Positions 29,260 to 38,474 of a DNA stretch of 64,000 bases are shown here, one piece after another. Position 1 is the first letter of the stretch. Each line of letters opens with the position of its first letter. Under the pieces are notes generated by a model. It saw only the letters and a list, made by a program, of their open reading frames with translations, was not told the origin of the DNA and searched no databases. This DNA comes from Streptomyces oceani (lineage in GTDB: Bacteria > Actinomycetota > Actinomycetes > Streptomycetales > Streptomycetaceae), in NCBI RefSeq assembly GCF_001751245.1, contig NZ_LJGU01000113.1:45905-109904 (forward strand). The letters are read 5' to 3'. The position numbers and the translations under genes are program-made.

Positions 29260-29457
29260 CTACTCCCCCGCTGCGTACCGCAGGAAGGTCCCCCAGCCCG
29301 CCCGGCCGACCGTGAAGGCCGGACCCGTCACGTCCTTGGAGTCCCGTACGTGGACCGCCTGTTCGGCGATCGCCACCTCCACGCAGCTGTCGCCCTCACT
29401 GCCGCTGTAGCTGGACTTGAACCAGGCGAGTTCCGCCGTACCGCCGCCGCTGCTCAT
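29260..29457 (-). CDS. DUF397 domain protein
   Basis: A 65-residue protein with the family pattern WFKSSYSGSEGDSCVEVA, then VRDSKDVTGPAFTV and a final WGTFL. DUF397 proteins are small actinobacterial partners of DUF5753-type XRE regulators, often with an RsbW-like ATPase nearby, as in whiJ- and abaA-like loci. The ATG overlaps the stop of the regulator (ATGA at 29454-29457). This member is intact although both partner genes are frameshifted. Confidence 0.9.
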   Translation of the reverse strand: MSSGGGTAELAWFKSSYSGSEGDSCVEVAIAEQAVHVRDSKDVTGPAFTVGRAGWGTFLRYAAGE

Positions 29458-30357
29458 AGCTCTCCTCGCAGTCGCTCCAGCAAGGCCCGGGATTCCAAGG
29501 GGTTCAAGGCCTGCGAACGCAGTGTGTCATAGCGCAGACAGAGCACACTCGTCTCTTTCGCGTCAGAGATGAGCCGGCCGTTCTTCTGGCCCTCGGAGTA
29601 CGCCAATCGCTGCCCCACGGGCGTCTCCAACAGCTGAAGCGGCCCGTCCAGGCAGGAGTGCAGGCCCGCGCTGAGCGGCACCACCTGAAGCGTCACGTTG
29701 CGCGGCGCGCTCAACTCCAGGACGTGGTCGATGAGCCGGCGCATCGCCTCCGCGTCACCGAACCGCCGGCGGAAGACGTGCTCCTCCACTATGAAGCTGA
29801 ACGGCACGCTCGGCCGCTCCCGCATCATCCGCTGCCGGTCCAGTCGGGCGACCAGCTGCTCCTCCAACTCCTCGTCGTACGCAGCGGGATCGTGCCCTCG
29901 AACACCGCCCGGGCGTACGCCTCCGACTGCAACAGACCCGGCACCAGCCGGCACTCGTACGTGCACAGGCTCATCGCCTCCCGCTCCAGCCGCGCCCAGC
30001 GCCGGAACCACACCGCCAGTCCCGCCTCGCCCCGGGTGAGATGGCGAGCGGCCCTCCGGAGCGCGCCGGTGTTGCCGAGCGCTTCCTCCGCCCGCTCCAC
30101 GAAGGCCCCGTCCGGCATCCGCCGCCCCAACTCGACCGAGGCGACGGTGTGTTTGGAGTACCGCACCTCGGTGCCCAGTTCCGCCCGGCTGAGCCCGGCA
30201 GCTCCCGCAGCCCGTGGACGACCGCACCGAAGGTCCGCAGGCTGTCCGAGGGATGCGGCTCCCGCTCCCCCGCCGGGTCCATGCGTACGCCGACGTCCTC
30301 GGCGACTTCCTCTTCGGCCACTTCGCCCTCGGCCGCTGCCGCTTCGACACTGTCCAT
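29454..30357 (-). pseudogene. XRE family regulator with DUF5753 domain, two frameshifts
   Basis: Homology runs through three frames. From the ATG at 30357: an acidic N-terminus up to GAVVHGLRE; then, after a lost base near 30203 (expected GAGG, found GAG), LSRAELGTEVRYSKHTVASVELGRR with the helix-turn-helix and LCTYECRLVPGLLQSEAYARAVFEGTIP; then, after a second shift near 29880-29890, DEELEEQLVARLDRQ and the DUF5753 sensor domain to the end. Repaired, it would be about 300 residues, normal for the family. The whole set is contiguous and otherwise undamaged, so recent mutation or sequencing error are both possible. Confidence 0.75.
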
Positions 30358-30525
30358 CCGCGGCCCTCTCTCCGTGTCGCTTCGCGACGGCTCCGCACGC
30401 CCTCGCGCTCCGCAACACCCTGCCGACAGCGGGTTCGTACCGTCCACCGATTGTGCTCACACGAGGACTCTGCGTACGCGGCATGGTGCTCGCACCCGAC
30501 GCTCGCCGGACGCCACGCTGACCGA

Positions 30526-31063
30526 ATGCAACACGTCATCCCCGAACACGACCTGCCCGTACCCACCTTCAGGCAGTCGCTGTCGTCCACGCCGCGCGGG
30601 GCCCGGCTCGCCCGGCTGCTCGGCGTGGCCGAACTGCGCTCCTGGGGCGTCCCGCTGGAGCTACGCGAGCGGGCCGAACTCGTCATCGCGGAACTTGCGT
30701 CGAACGCCAGCCGCCATGCCCGGTCGCCGGGCCGGGACTTCCGGCTCGGGCTGATCTACACACCGTCCATCGGCCGTCTGAGGGTCGAGGTCACCGATCC
30801 GTGCGGCGATCTCCCGCCGCAGGTCGCTCCTCCGGAGGCGGAGGCGGAGACGAAGTCGGGTACGGAGACGGAGTCGGGTACGGGGGCGCAGCCGGATACC
30901 GAGTCGCCACACCCCGGCGGGTGGGGCCTGTCGCTGGTCACCGAAGCTCGCGGACAGCTGGCAGGTCGTACGCCACCCGCCGAGCGGCAAGACGGTCCGG
31001 GCGGTGCTGACAGCCACGGGCGGAACCGCCGGTCCGTACGGGACGCCACGCCGCGTGGATTGA
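30526..31063 (+). pseudogene. RsbW-like ATP-binding protein with a frameshift
   Basis: From the ATG at 30526 the protein has the anti-sigma/HATPase pattern RAELVIAELASNASRHA (N-box) and RLRVEVTDPCG (G1 box), then an acidic repeat region and GGWGLSLVTE (G2 box). Just after this, near 30945, one extra A shifts the frame; the other frame continues as LADSWQVVRHPPSGKTVRAVL, the normal C-terminus, ending at a TGA at 31061-31063. Unrepaired the frame runs to 31164 with an unrelated tail. Divergent from the frameshifted XRE gene, forming the usual regulator/DUF397/ATPase trio. Confidence 0.7.
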
Positions 31064-31418
31064 GGCTCTTCGCTCGGACCGCGAAGACCCTGGCTGCCAG
31101 GGCCAACGCCGAGGTCGTCAGCATTCCCGCTACTGGATCCCAGGCGCTGCCTCGGGCCACGTGACGCCCGCGACGGGAGTGCCTTCCCGAGATTGCGACA
31201 CCCACCCCAACGTGACAGTGTGCACTCTGTTCTGATTGCCAGTCAGCCTCGCGGTGTCCCTGGCGGGTATGCTGGCGCCCGAGTGGCGTCCTGGAATCGT
31301 CCGGGGCGAGAACTGCCAGCGCTCCCCCGCACCGCGATCCGCGACGAGTTCCGGTCCGGGGCACCGTCTGTTCTCTCCGCAAGGCTGATGGGCGAAGCGC
31401 ACACCCTGGAGACACATC
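31064..31418. other. Gap before the VOC protein gene
   Basis: About 355 bp without a supported gene. A near-palindrome ACAG-T-GTGCAC-T-CTGT lies at 31217-31232 and could be an operator. GGAGAC shortly before 31419 is the ribosome site of the next gene. Confidence 0.4.
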
Positions 31419-31826
31419 ATGGCCAAGAGCATTTTCGTCAACCTGCCGGTTCGGGACCTCGCCCGCTCCCGGGACTTCTTCTCGAAGCTGGGCTTCTCGT
31501 TCAACGAGCAGTTCTCCTCCGAGGAAGCGGCGAGCCTGGTAATCGACGGCGAGAACGGCATCTACGCCATGCTGCTGGTCGAGTCCTACTTCCAGTCCTT
31601 CACGGGCAGGGACATCCCGGACACTTCGAAGTCCTGCGAAGCCATCACGTGCCTGGGGCTGGACAGTCGGCAGGAGGTCGACGACATCGCCGACCGAGCC
31701 CTTGCCGCCGGAGGCCAGGGGCCGACCGAAGCCAAGGACCACGGCTTCATGTACGGCCGCCACTTCGACGACCCGGACGGTCACCGCTGGGAGCTGGTGT
31801 GGATGAACCCGGAGGGACAGGGCTGA
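31419..31826 (+). CDS. VOC family (glyoxalase-like) protein
   Basis: A 135-residue protein with the vicinal-oxygen-chelate pattern: IFVNLPVRDLARSRDFFSKLGF at the N-terminus and GRHFDDPDGHRWELVWMNP at the end. Metal-ligand candidates are the N-terminal half residues and the Glu of WELVW. It resembles the PhnB/lactoylglutathione-lyase-like subgroup; reaction unknown. GGAG lies about 9 nt before the ATG. It stands alone between the decayed trio and the aromatic-acid locus. Confidence 0.88.
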   Translation: MAKSIFVNLPVRDLARSRDFFSKLGFSFNEQFSSEEAASLVIDGENGIYAMLLVESYFQSFTGRDIPDTSKSCEAITCLGLDSRQEVDDIADRALAAGGQGPTEAKDHGFMYGRHFDDPDGHRWELVWMNPEGQG

Positions 31827-32085
31827 CGGTTCGGCGCCGACCCGCACGTGCCACCCGCCCCGGTGGGAGCCGGCCGGCACCGTCTCCGCCCTCGAGGGGT
31901 ACGGCCCGCCGGCCGCCCTGAGGGGCGGCCCGTGCTCCGTTGGGCAACGCGCGGGCCGGCGGATCGCGTGCGGGTCGTCCGCACGGGCACGCGCCACCGA
32001 AAACCCGACAGCGGGACCTTCGCGCCCCATCCGCGGGACGCGCCCTCCAAGGCCCTGTTCGCCCCGTCCCGCAGCCGGTACGAAC

Positions 32086-32484
32086 TCACTCCAGCACGGC
32101 GATCCCGTCCAGCTCCACCAGGGCCTCCTCGTCCCACAGTCGCGCCACTCCGATCAGCGCCATGGCCGGGTAGTCGCGGTCGGCGTGCCGGCGCCACACC
32201 CGGCCGATCTCCCGGGCCGCCTCCCGGTAGGCCGGCACGTCCGTCGTGTACACGGTGACCCGGGTGAGGTCGGCCGGCGTGCCACCGGCGGCCTCCAGCG
32301 CGGTGAGGAGGTTGCCCAGCGCCTGGTCGAACTGCGCGGGCAGGTCCGCGCCGACCACCTCGCCGGCGGCGTCCAGCGCGGTCTGGCCGGCGAGGAACAC
32401 CAGTCGGGAGCCGGTGGCCGTGACGGCGTGCGAGAAGCCGGTGGCCGGGGCGAGCGAGTCGGGGTTCGTGCGACGCAGGCTCAA
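32086..32484 (-). CDS. RidA family protein (enamine/imine deaminase-like)
   Basis: A 132-residue RidA/YjgF protein with AGQTALDAAGEVVGADLPAQFDQALGNL and, near the end, VARLWDEEALVELDGIAVLE. RidA proteins hydrolyse reactive enamines or imines. It overlaps the acyl-CoA dehydrogenase gene by 4 nt (32481-32484), so the two are coupled. In an aminobenzoyl-CoA pathway the ring-reduced intermediate is an enamine, so a dedicated deaminase would make sense; that link is inference. The canonical Arg of the deaminase site appears as VTVYTTDV-region context and was not verified. Confidence 0.85.
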   Translation of the reverse strand: MSLRRTNPDSLAPATGFSHAVTATGSRLVFLAGQTALDAAGEVVGADLPAQFDQALGNLLTALEAAGGTPADLTRVTVYTTDVPAYREAAREIGRVWRRHADRDYPAMALIGVARLWDEEALVELDGIAVLE

Positions 32485-33617
32485 CGGTAAAGCTCCTTCG
32501 CGATGATCGAACGTTGGACTTCGGTGGCGCCCTCGTAGATGCGGGGGGCGCGCACCTCGCGGTAGAGGTGTTCCAGCGGATGTCCCCGCTGGAGGGCGGT
32601 CGCGCCATGGATCTGGACCGCGGTGTCGACGACGTACTGCGCGGTCTCGGTGGCCAGCAGCTTCGCCATCGCCGCACGCCGCGCGATGCCGTCGTCGCCC
32701 CGGTCGTACGCCGCCGCGGCGGCGTGCACCAGCAGTCGGGCGGCTTCGGTACGGGTCGCCATCTCGGCCAACTGGTGCGCCACCGACTGCATGTCCCGCA
32801 GCCGGCCGCCGAAGGCGGTGCGCCGGTCGGCGTGCGCCAGCGCGGCCTCCAGCGCCGACTGGGCCATGCCCACGGCGAAGGCGCCGACGCTCGGCCGGAA
32901 CAGGTTGAGCGTGCGCATCGCGACTCCGAAGCCCGCACCGGGCTCCCCCAGCACGTCCGCCGCCGTGACCGGCACCTCGTCGAAGCGCAGGGTGCCGATC
33001 GGGTGCGGGGACAGCATCTCCAGCGGCTCCCCGGTCAATCCGGCGCGATCGCCGGGTACGAGGAACGCGGTCACCCCGCGTGCGCCCGCCGCCTCACCCG
33101 TACGGGCGAACACGGTGTAGACGTCGGCGTACGGCGCGTTGGAGATCCAGGTCTTGGTGCCGGTCAGTCGCCAGCCCCCGCCACCGTCCGGGGTGGCGGC
33201 CAGCTCCAGCGCCGCCGCGTCCGAACCGGCGCCCGGCTCGCTGAGTGCGAAGCCCACGACCGTACGACCGCCGGCGATGCCCGGCAGCCAGCGCTCGCGC
33301 TGTCCGGCGGTGCCGAACTGGGCCAGCGGACTGCCGCCCAGTCCCTGCAGGGCGAGCGCGGTCTCAGCCTCGGTGCAGCCGTGCGCGAGCGACTCTCGCA
33401 ACAGGCACAGGTCGAGTGCCGAGGCGGCGGTGCCGTCCGGCGGGAAGACCCGGTCCAGCAGCCCCCGCTCGGTGCCGAGCGCGGCCAGCAGCGGGCGGTT
33501 GAGCCGCCCGTCCGCGCCGTGCTCGGCGAGTGGCCGGAACCGTTCCGCCGCCAGGGTGCGCAGGCGCGCGCACCAGTCCAGTTGTTCCGGTTCCAGACAG
33601 AACGCCCGGGTGGTCAT
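32481..33617 (-). CDS. Acyl-CoA dehydrogenase
   Basis: A 378-residue flavoprotein of the acyl-CoA dehydrogenase family: GFALSEPGAGSDAAALE (FAD/substrate loop), WRLTGTKTWISNAPYADVYTVF, and the C-terminal IYEGATEVQRSIIAKELYR. The catalytic Glu position is in the last segment (YEGATE). It would oxidise an acyl- or alicyclic-CoA intermediate. The ATG at 33617 has AGGAGG 6 nt upstream; a GTG at 33623 lies inside the ribosome site. Divergent from the CoA ligase gene across a 129-bp promoter region, and coupled to the RidA gene. Confidence 0.92.
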   Translation of the reverse strand: MTTRAFCLEPEQLDWCARLRTLAAERFRPLAEHGADGRLNRPLLAALGTERGLLDRVFPPDGTAASALDLCLLRESLAHGCTEAETALALQGLGGSPLAQFGTAGQRERWLPGIAGGRTVVGFALSEPGAGSDAAALELAATPDGGGGWRLTGTKTWISNAPYADVYTVFARTGEAAGARGVTAFLVPGDRAGLTGEPLEMLSPHPIGTLRFDEVPVTAADVLGEPGAGFGVAMRTLNLFRPSVGAFAVGMAQSALEAALAHADRRTAFGGRLRDMQSVAHQLAEMATRTEAARLLVHAAAAAYDRGDDGIARRAAMAKLLATETAQYVVDTAVQIHGATALQRGHPLEHLYREVRAPRIYEGATEVQRSIIAKELYR

Positions 33618-33645
33618 CGGCACCCTCCTCGTTTATCGCGGACCG

Positions 33646-33673
33646 TTGACTGTCGTCACTAACACGTTACGCT
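33646..33673 (+). promoter_or_regulatory. Promoter of the CoA ligase-paaX operon with operator-like dyad
   Basis: TTGACT (33646-33651) and TACGCT (33668-33673) are spaced by 16 bp. The dyad TAAC-AC-GTTA (33660-33669) overlaps the spacer and the -10 and may bind the PaaX-type protein encoded downstream. Confidence 0.5.
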
Positions 33674-33746
33674 CATCCGCACACCGGCACGCCAGGAACC
33701 ACCCGCCCCGCCACGCCTTCTGGAACGCCGCAAGGGGGCCGCCGCC

Positions 33747-35465
33747 ATGCACCTGAGCCCGTCCGCCCACACCGACACCTTCGCCCGGGACCAGCTGCCG
33801 CCGGCGGATCAATGGCCGCAGCTGCGCTGGGAGTTGCCCGAGCTGCGCTACCCGGACCGCCTCAACTGCGGCGCGGAACTACTGGACACGACCATCGAGC
33901 GGCACGGCACCGAGCGGCCCGCCTTCGTCCATGCCGAGGGGACGTGGACGTACGGCGAGCTGCGCACTCGGGTCGACCGAATAGCCCACGTGCTGACCGG
34001 CGAACTGGGCGTGCGCCCCGGCAACCGGGTGCTGTTGCGCGGGCCCACCACGCCGCAGCTGGCCGCCTGTTGGCTGGCGGTGATGAAGGCCGGGGCGGTG
34101 GCGGTGACCGTACTGGCCGCACAGCGCCCGCACGAGCTGCGGACGATCTGCGAGATCGCCCGGGTCAGCCACGCGCTGTGCGATGTCTCGGCCCTCGACG
34201 ACCTGACGAAAGCCGACGCTCCCGGCCTGCGGATCGTCCCGTACGGCGGTGCCTCGCCGGACGACCTGCTGTGCCGCGCGGAGGGGCGGCCGGAGCGGTT
34301 CACGGCGATACCGACGGCGGCCGACGACGTGGCGTTGATCGCCTTCACCTCCGGGACCACCGGCCGTCCCAAGGGGTGCATGCACTTCCACCGCGACGTG
34401 CTGGCCATCGCCGACACCTTCTCCGCGCGGGTGCTGCGCCCACGGGCGGACGACGTGTTCGCCGGCAGCCCGCCGCTCGGCTTCACCTTCGGACTGGGCG
34501 GGCTGGTCGTCTTCCCGCTGCGGGCGGGCGCGGCGACGGTGTTGCAACAGTGGCACGGCACCGAGGAGTTGCTGGCGGCCGTCGGCCGGCACCGGGTCTC
34601 GGTGCTGTTCACCGCGCCGACGGCCTATCGGGGCATTCTCGCGAAGCTCACGACGGAGGGCACGGGCGGCGGGGAGAGCACGGACGACGGCGGGGAGCCG
34701 GCGTACGACATCTCCTCGCTGCGGCGCTGCGTCTCGGCCGGTGAGAACCTGCCGGCCGGCACCTGGCAGGAATGGCACGAACGCACCGGACTGAAGCTGA
34801 TCGACGGCATCGGCGCCACCGAGATGCTGCACATCTTCATCTCCGCCGCCGACGACACCATCCGCCCCGGCACCACCGGCGTGCCGGTGCCCGGCTTCGA
34901 GGCCCGGGTGGTCGAGGAGGACGGGACGACTCCGGTGCCGGACGGGGTGCCGGGACTGCTCGCGGTCCGCGGCCCGGTCGGCTGCCGCTATCTGGCGGAC
35001 GAGCGGCAGCGGGAGTACGTACGGGGGGGCTGGAACCTCACCGGCGACACGTACGTACGCGAACCCGGCGGGTACTTCCGGTACGTCGCCCGCGCCGACG
35101 ACATGATCATCTCCGCCGGCTACAACATCGCGGGCCCCGAGGTCGAGGGGGCGCTCCTGCGGCATCCGGACGTGCTGGAGGCGGCGGTCGTCGGCCGCCC
35201 GGACGAGCGACGCGGCCAGTCCGTCGTGGCACACGTCGTGCTGCGGGCGGGAGTGACGCGGGGCGAGGCGAGGTCCGAGGAACTGCGCGACTTCGTCCGG
35301 GCGGAGCTGTCGCCCTACAAGTGCCCGCGCGAGATCGTCTTCGCGGAGGCCCTGCCCCGCACGCCCACCGGCAAACTGCAACGCTTCCGGCTGCGGGCCG
35401 CCGGGTCGGACGCCAGGGCGGGCGGTGATGGCGGTGACAGCGGTGACAGCGCCGGAGAATCGTAG
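33747..35465 (+). CDS. Aryl-CoA ligase (2-aminobenzoate/benzoate-CoA ligase type)
   Basis: A 572-residue AMP-forming acyl-CoA synthetase: P-loop FTSGTTGRPKGCMHFH, a gate region GSPPLGFTFGLGGLVVFPL, GIGATEMLHIFISA, and the C-terminal hinge and Lys motif RADDMIISAGYNIAGPEVE and PRTPTGKLQRF. The GIGATEMLHIFIS segment is typical of the benzoate/2-aminobenzoate-CoA ligase branch. It would activate the aromatic acid to its CoA thioester. Followed after 9 bp by the paaX-type gene. An insertion rich in Gly/Asp/Glu lies in the middle. Substrate is inferred from neighbours. Confidence 0.88.
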   Translation: MHLSPSAHTDTFARDQLPPADQWPQLRWELPELRYPDRLNCGAELLDTTIERHGTERPAFVHAEGTWTYGELRTRVDRIAHVLTGELGVRPGNRVLLRGPTTPQLAACWLAVMKAGAVAVTVLAAQRPHELRTICEIARVSHALCDVSALDDLTKADAPGLRIVPYGGASPDDLLCRAEGRPERFTAIPTAADDVALIAFTSGTTGRPKGCMHFHRDVLAIADTFSARVLRPRADDVFAGSPPLGFTFGLGGLVVFPLRAGAATVLQQWHGTEELLAAVGRHRVSVLFTAPTAYRGILAKLTTEGTGGGESTDDGGEPAYDISSLRRCVSAGENLPAGTWQEWHERTGLKLIDGIGATEMLHIFISAADDTIRPGTTGVPVPGFEARVVEEDGTTPVPDGVPGLLAVRGPVGCRYLADERQREYVRGGWNLTGDTYVREPGGYFRYVARADDMIISAGYNIAGPEVEGALLRHPDVLEAAVVGRPDERRGQSVVAHVVLRAGVTRGEARSEELRDFVRAELSPYKCPREIVFAEALPRTPTGKLQRFRLRAAGSDARAGGDGGDSGDSAGES

Positions 35466-35474
35466 GGTGGGCGG

Positions 35475-36317
35475 GTGCCAGAGTCCGAGCCCCACATCCC
35501 GTCCCCCCGGTCGCTGATCATCACCTTCTACGGCGCGTACGGGCGCGAGTTCGGCGAGGACGGCACCGTCCCGATCGCCGTGCTGATCCGGCTGCTGGGC
35601 GCTGTCGGTGTCGACGCGCCCTCCGTACGCTCCGCGGTGTCCCGGCTGAAGCGGCGCGGCCTGCTGGTCCCGAGGCCCGCGACTCGTACGGGCGCCCGCA
35701 GCGCCGCGTACGCCCCCTCGGAGGCGGCATGGCAACTGCTGCGGGACGGCGACCGGCGCATCTACGACCGCCCGTCCCCGGACGGCGACTGGCTGCTCGC
35801 GGTCTTCTCCGTGCCGGAGAGCGAGCGCCGGCAGCGCCACGTGCTGCGCTCCCGGCTGTCCCGGCTCGGCTTCGGAAACGCCGCACCGGGCGTGTGGATC
35901 GCGCCCGCGCAGTTGGAGAAGGAGACCCGGCACACCCTGAGCCGCCTCGAACTCACCGGCTACGTCGACCTGTTCCGCGGGGCGCACGCCGGGTTCGAAC
36001 CGACCGCGAGCGGCGTGGCCCGCTGGTGGGACCTGCCGGCGATCGCCGCGCTGCACCGGGAGTTCCTGGCCGCGCAGGAACCGGTGCTGCGCTCCTGGGC
36101 ACACCGGCGGGAGGTGCCCGCGCGGGAGGCCTGTCGGGACTATCTGCTCGCGCTGGACGCGTGGCGGCGGCTGCCGTACGCCGATCCGGGGCTGCCCGCA
36201 CGGCTGTTGCCGGCGGACTGGCCCGGCGAGCGGGCGGCGGAGGTGTTCGCCCAGCTGCACCGGCGACTTCGGGACGCGGGTGCCGGTTACCCGGCCAAGC
36301 TGTGGGAGGAGGCTTGA
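35475..36317 (+). CDS. PaaX family transcriptional regulator
   Basis: A 280-residue protein with an N-terminal winged HTH (SLIITFYGAYGREFG, SVRSAVSRLKRRGLLVP) and the PaaX C-terminal domain (WLLAVFSVPESERRQRHVLRSRLSRLGFG). PaaX proteins repress CoA-dependent aromatic degradation genes and release DNA when they bind an aryl-CoA. The GTG at 35475 has TAGGGT (35463-35468) 6 nt upstream, inside the end of the ligase gene, so it may also be transcribed alone as a leaderless message. It probably controls the ligase and the divergent dehydrogenase-ridA pair. Confidence 0.92.
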   Translation: MPESEPHIPSPRSLIITFYGAYGREFGEDGTVPIAVLIRLLGAVGVDAPSVRSAVSRLKRRGLLVPRPATRTGARSAAYAPSEAAWQLLRDGDRRIYDRPSPDGDWLLAVFSVPESERRQRHVLRSRLSRLGFGNAAPGVWIAPAQLEKETRHTLSRLELTGYVDLFRGAHAGFEPTASGVARWWDLPAIAALHREFLAAQEPVLRSWAHRREVPAREACRDYLLALDAWRRLPYADPGLPARLLPADWPGERAAEVFAQLHRRLRDAGAGYPAKLWEEA

Positions 36318-36400
36318 CCGGCGTCCGAGCGGGTGGGACGTGGCCCCTGTGGACGCGGGACGAACAGCGTACGCGCGCCCGGGCGACGTACGCTGAAGGC

Positions 36401-36604
36401 ATGTACGCCCGTCGGCGGCGACGATACCTCGCCCTGATGACCGTAGCGCTGGTGCTGTTCGTCAGCGCGTGGGCCTTCGTGCGGCTGTGGTCGGTGCCGG
36501 CCGCGGTGGGCATGTGCGTGGTGGCGATGGTGATTCCACCGGCCGCGGCGATCGTCGGCAACCGGCGGGAGCCGGACGACCGCTGGTGGGACGAGGGCGA
36601 CTGA
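36401..36604 (+). CDS. DUF3099 family small membrane protein
   Basis: A 67-residue protein: a basic start MYARRRRRYLALM, two hydrophobic segments (residues 9-29 and 34-52), and an acidic DRWWDEGD tail. This is the actinobacterial DUF3099 family, of unknown function. TACGCT (36389-36394) lies 6 nt before the ATG, a leaderless arrangement, so it is independent of paaX upstream. Confidence 0.82.
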   Translation: MYARRRRRYLALMTVALVLFVSAWAFVRLWSVPAAVGMCVVAMVIPPAAAIVGNRREPDDRWWDEGD

Positions 36605-37016
36605 CCGGGCTGGTACGGAGCGCCGCTTCCGGCCGAGTGCCGAGCCGCCGACCGGTTGTGGCGGAGCCGGCATCTCCTTCCCGTCCGGACACGCGGCGAA
36701 CCAGCGCGATGCCCCCTCCTGCGCCGGCTCGCGCCGGAAGGCGTACCACGACGTGTCCCCCACGCTCGGGCGGCCCTGCTCAGCGCGAGTACGCGGCCGG
36801 ATTCGGGAGTCGGCGAGAGCTGAGGCGGGGCCTCTTCCTGGTAGCCTGCGCGGCATGTCAGCAGCCTCATGCGCGGCCTCGTGCGCCGCGGTGACCCGGA
36901 CGTCCCGCTAGCGGCGGGCGTTCGACTCACCTTCTTCCGGGACGTCCAGTCGCTTCGTGATCAGTTGGAAGCGGCACGTTCGTGCTGCTCAGTACTTTCT
37001 CTGAGCGGAGCACCCG
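36605..37016. other. Gap between the DUF3099 and MFS genes
   Basis: 412 bp. The only candidate is the 18-codon reading frame at 36855; the rest shows no gene. GGAG about 10 nt before 37017 serves the MFS gene. Confidence 0.5.
36855..36911 (+). CDS. Possible leaderless 18-residue Cys-containing peptide
   Basis: ATG at 36855 follows TAGCCT (36842-36847) with a 7-nt spacer, the same arrangement as the leaderless genes in this window. The frame encodes MSAASCAASCAAVTRTSR and a TAG stop. Two SCAA units and the short length recall the cysteine-containing leader peptides found upstream of some actinobacterial genes. It could attenuate the MFS gene about 105 bp downstream. Small size makes chance possible. 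Confidence 0.3.
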   Translation: MSAASCAASCAAVTRTSR

Positions 37017-38468
37017 ATGTTCTCAGGCATCCTTTCCCCGGACGGGCACGGCCCGTCCCCGGCACGCGCACGGCTGGTGCTGTGCGCGATGTCCCTGTTG
37101 CAGTTCTTCGTCGCGCTCGACGTGACCGTCGTCAACATCGCCCTACCCTCGATCCGCGCTGACTTCGACGTCGACGGGCACACTCTGGCCTGGGTCGTGG
37201 TGGGATACACGATCACCGGTGGCGGGATGTTGATGCTCGGCGGGCGGCTGGGCGACCTGCTCGGGCGGCGGCGCGTACTGGTGCTCGGCACCAGCGTGTT
37301 CGGCGCCGCGTCGCTGCTGGCGGGCCTGGCTCCCACCTTCGGCCTGCTGGTGGTCGCACGTCTGTTGCAGGGCGCCGGCGAGGCCATCGCGCTGCCCGCC
37401 GCGATGGCCGTCATCGTCCTGCTGTTCCCCGAGGGTCCGCGCCGATCGCGGGCGCTGAGCGGGTGGGCCGCGGTGGCCAGCTGCGGCCTCGTGCTCGGAT
37501 TCGTCCTCGCCGGCGTCATCACCGACCGGCTGGGCTGGCGGTGGATCTTCCTGATCTCGGTCCCGTTCCTGGTGATCGTGCTGCTGGCGGCCGTCTTCCT
37601 GGTCGAGGGCGACCGGTCCGAGGGCGACCGGTCCGTGGCCAAGGACTCCAAGCCGCTGGACCTTCCGGGCGCGGTGCTGCTGACGGCCTGCCCGCTGCTG
37701 TTCATCTTCGGGGTGGTCGAGGCCGGCGAAGCCGGTACGCCGGCGTGGGTGGTCGTGGGCGCGTTGACCGGGGCGGTGGTCGCGGGAATGGGGTTCTCTC
37801 GGGTCGAGGCACGCTCGCGCGACCCATTGCTGCCGCCGCGCTTCTTCGCCAACCGCACGCGGGTGGCGGCGAATCTGGCGACGATGCTGCTGAGCGGGGC
37901 GTTGTCGACCTCGTTTCTGCTGTTCACCTTCTATCTACAGGACCGGTTGGGCATCGGCCCGCTCGGCACGGGGCTGACGATGCTGCCGCTGGCGCTCTCG
38001 CTGATCGGGTTCTCCCTGCTCGTGCCCCGGCTGCTGAGCCGCTGGGGAGCACGCGGGTGCGTGCGCGCCGGTATCGGCTTCACCGCCGCCGCGATGGCCA
38101 CGATCGCGCTGGTCGCGAACCTGCGGGCGGAGGGGGTCGCGATGATCCCGGCCATGGTCCTGATCGCGGCCGGGATGGGCTTCGGCATCGTGGGGCTCCA
38201 GTATCTCGCGGTCAGCGGTGTCACCGAGGACGACGCCGGTATCGCCTCGGGCATCCAGCGCGCGGCTGACCAGTTGGGCGGTGCGCTCGGGGTGGCGGTC
38301 TGCGTGGGGATCGGGTTCGCCCCCTCCCGGCACGCCTTCGATCCGTTCCTGGTGGCGAGTCTGCTGGCCGGCCTGGGGCTCGTGGTCGGCGCCATCGTGG
38401 CCTGGCGCATGCCCGCGCCCGCCGCCGTACCGACCCCCGTGACGGACCCGCGGCAGCAGGCGGCGTGA
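37017..38468 (+). CDS. MFS transporter (DHA2/EmrB-QacA type)
   Basis: A 483-residue membrane protein with about 14 hydrophobic segments. It has the family start FFVALDVTVVNIALPSI (motif D1-type), the loop GGRLGDLLGRRRVLVLG (motif A) and motif C-like GLVLGFVLAGVITDRLGW. DHA2 exporters expel drugs, dyes or aromatic compounds by proton antiport. Substrate unknown; position beside an aromatic monooxygenase/TetR pair and an aromatic-acid locus suggests an aromatic compound. A short Asp/Ser-rich duplication (EGDRSEGDRS) lies in the central loop. Confidence 0.92.
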   Translation: MFSGILSPDGHGPSPARARLVLCAMSLLQFFVALDVTVVNIALPSIRADFDVDGHTLAWVVVGYTITGGGMLMLGGRLGDLLGRRRVLVLGTSVFGAASLLAGLAPTFGLLVVARLLQGAGEAIALPAAMAVIVLLFPEGPRRSRALSGWAAVASCGLVLGFVLAGVITDRLGWRWIFLISVPFLVIVLLAAVFLVEGDRSEGDRSVAKDSKPLDLPGAVLLTACPLLFIFGVVEAGEAGTPAWVVVGALTGAVVAGMGFSRVEARSRDPLLPPRFFANRTRVAANLATMLLSGALSTSFLLFTFYLQDRLGIGPLGTGLTMLPLALSLIGFSLLVPRLLSRWGARGCVRAGIGFTAAAMATIALVANLRAEGVAMIPAMVLIAAGMGFGIVGLQYLAVSGVTEDDAGIASGIQRAADQLGGALGVAVCVGIGFAPSRHAFDPFLVASLLAGLGLVVGAIVAWRMPAPAAVPTPVTDPRQQAA

Positions 38469-38474
38469 CCTCCG

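Noticed and set aside
30214..30525. Longer N-terminus of the RsbW-like protein
   Set aside because: The upstream in-frame part is the shadow of the divergent XRE gene; the ATG at 30526 starts the family similarity.
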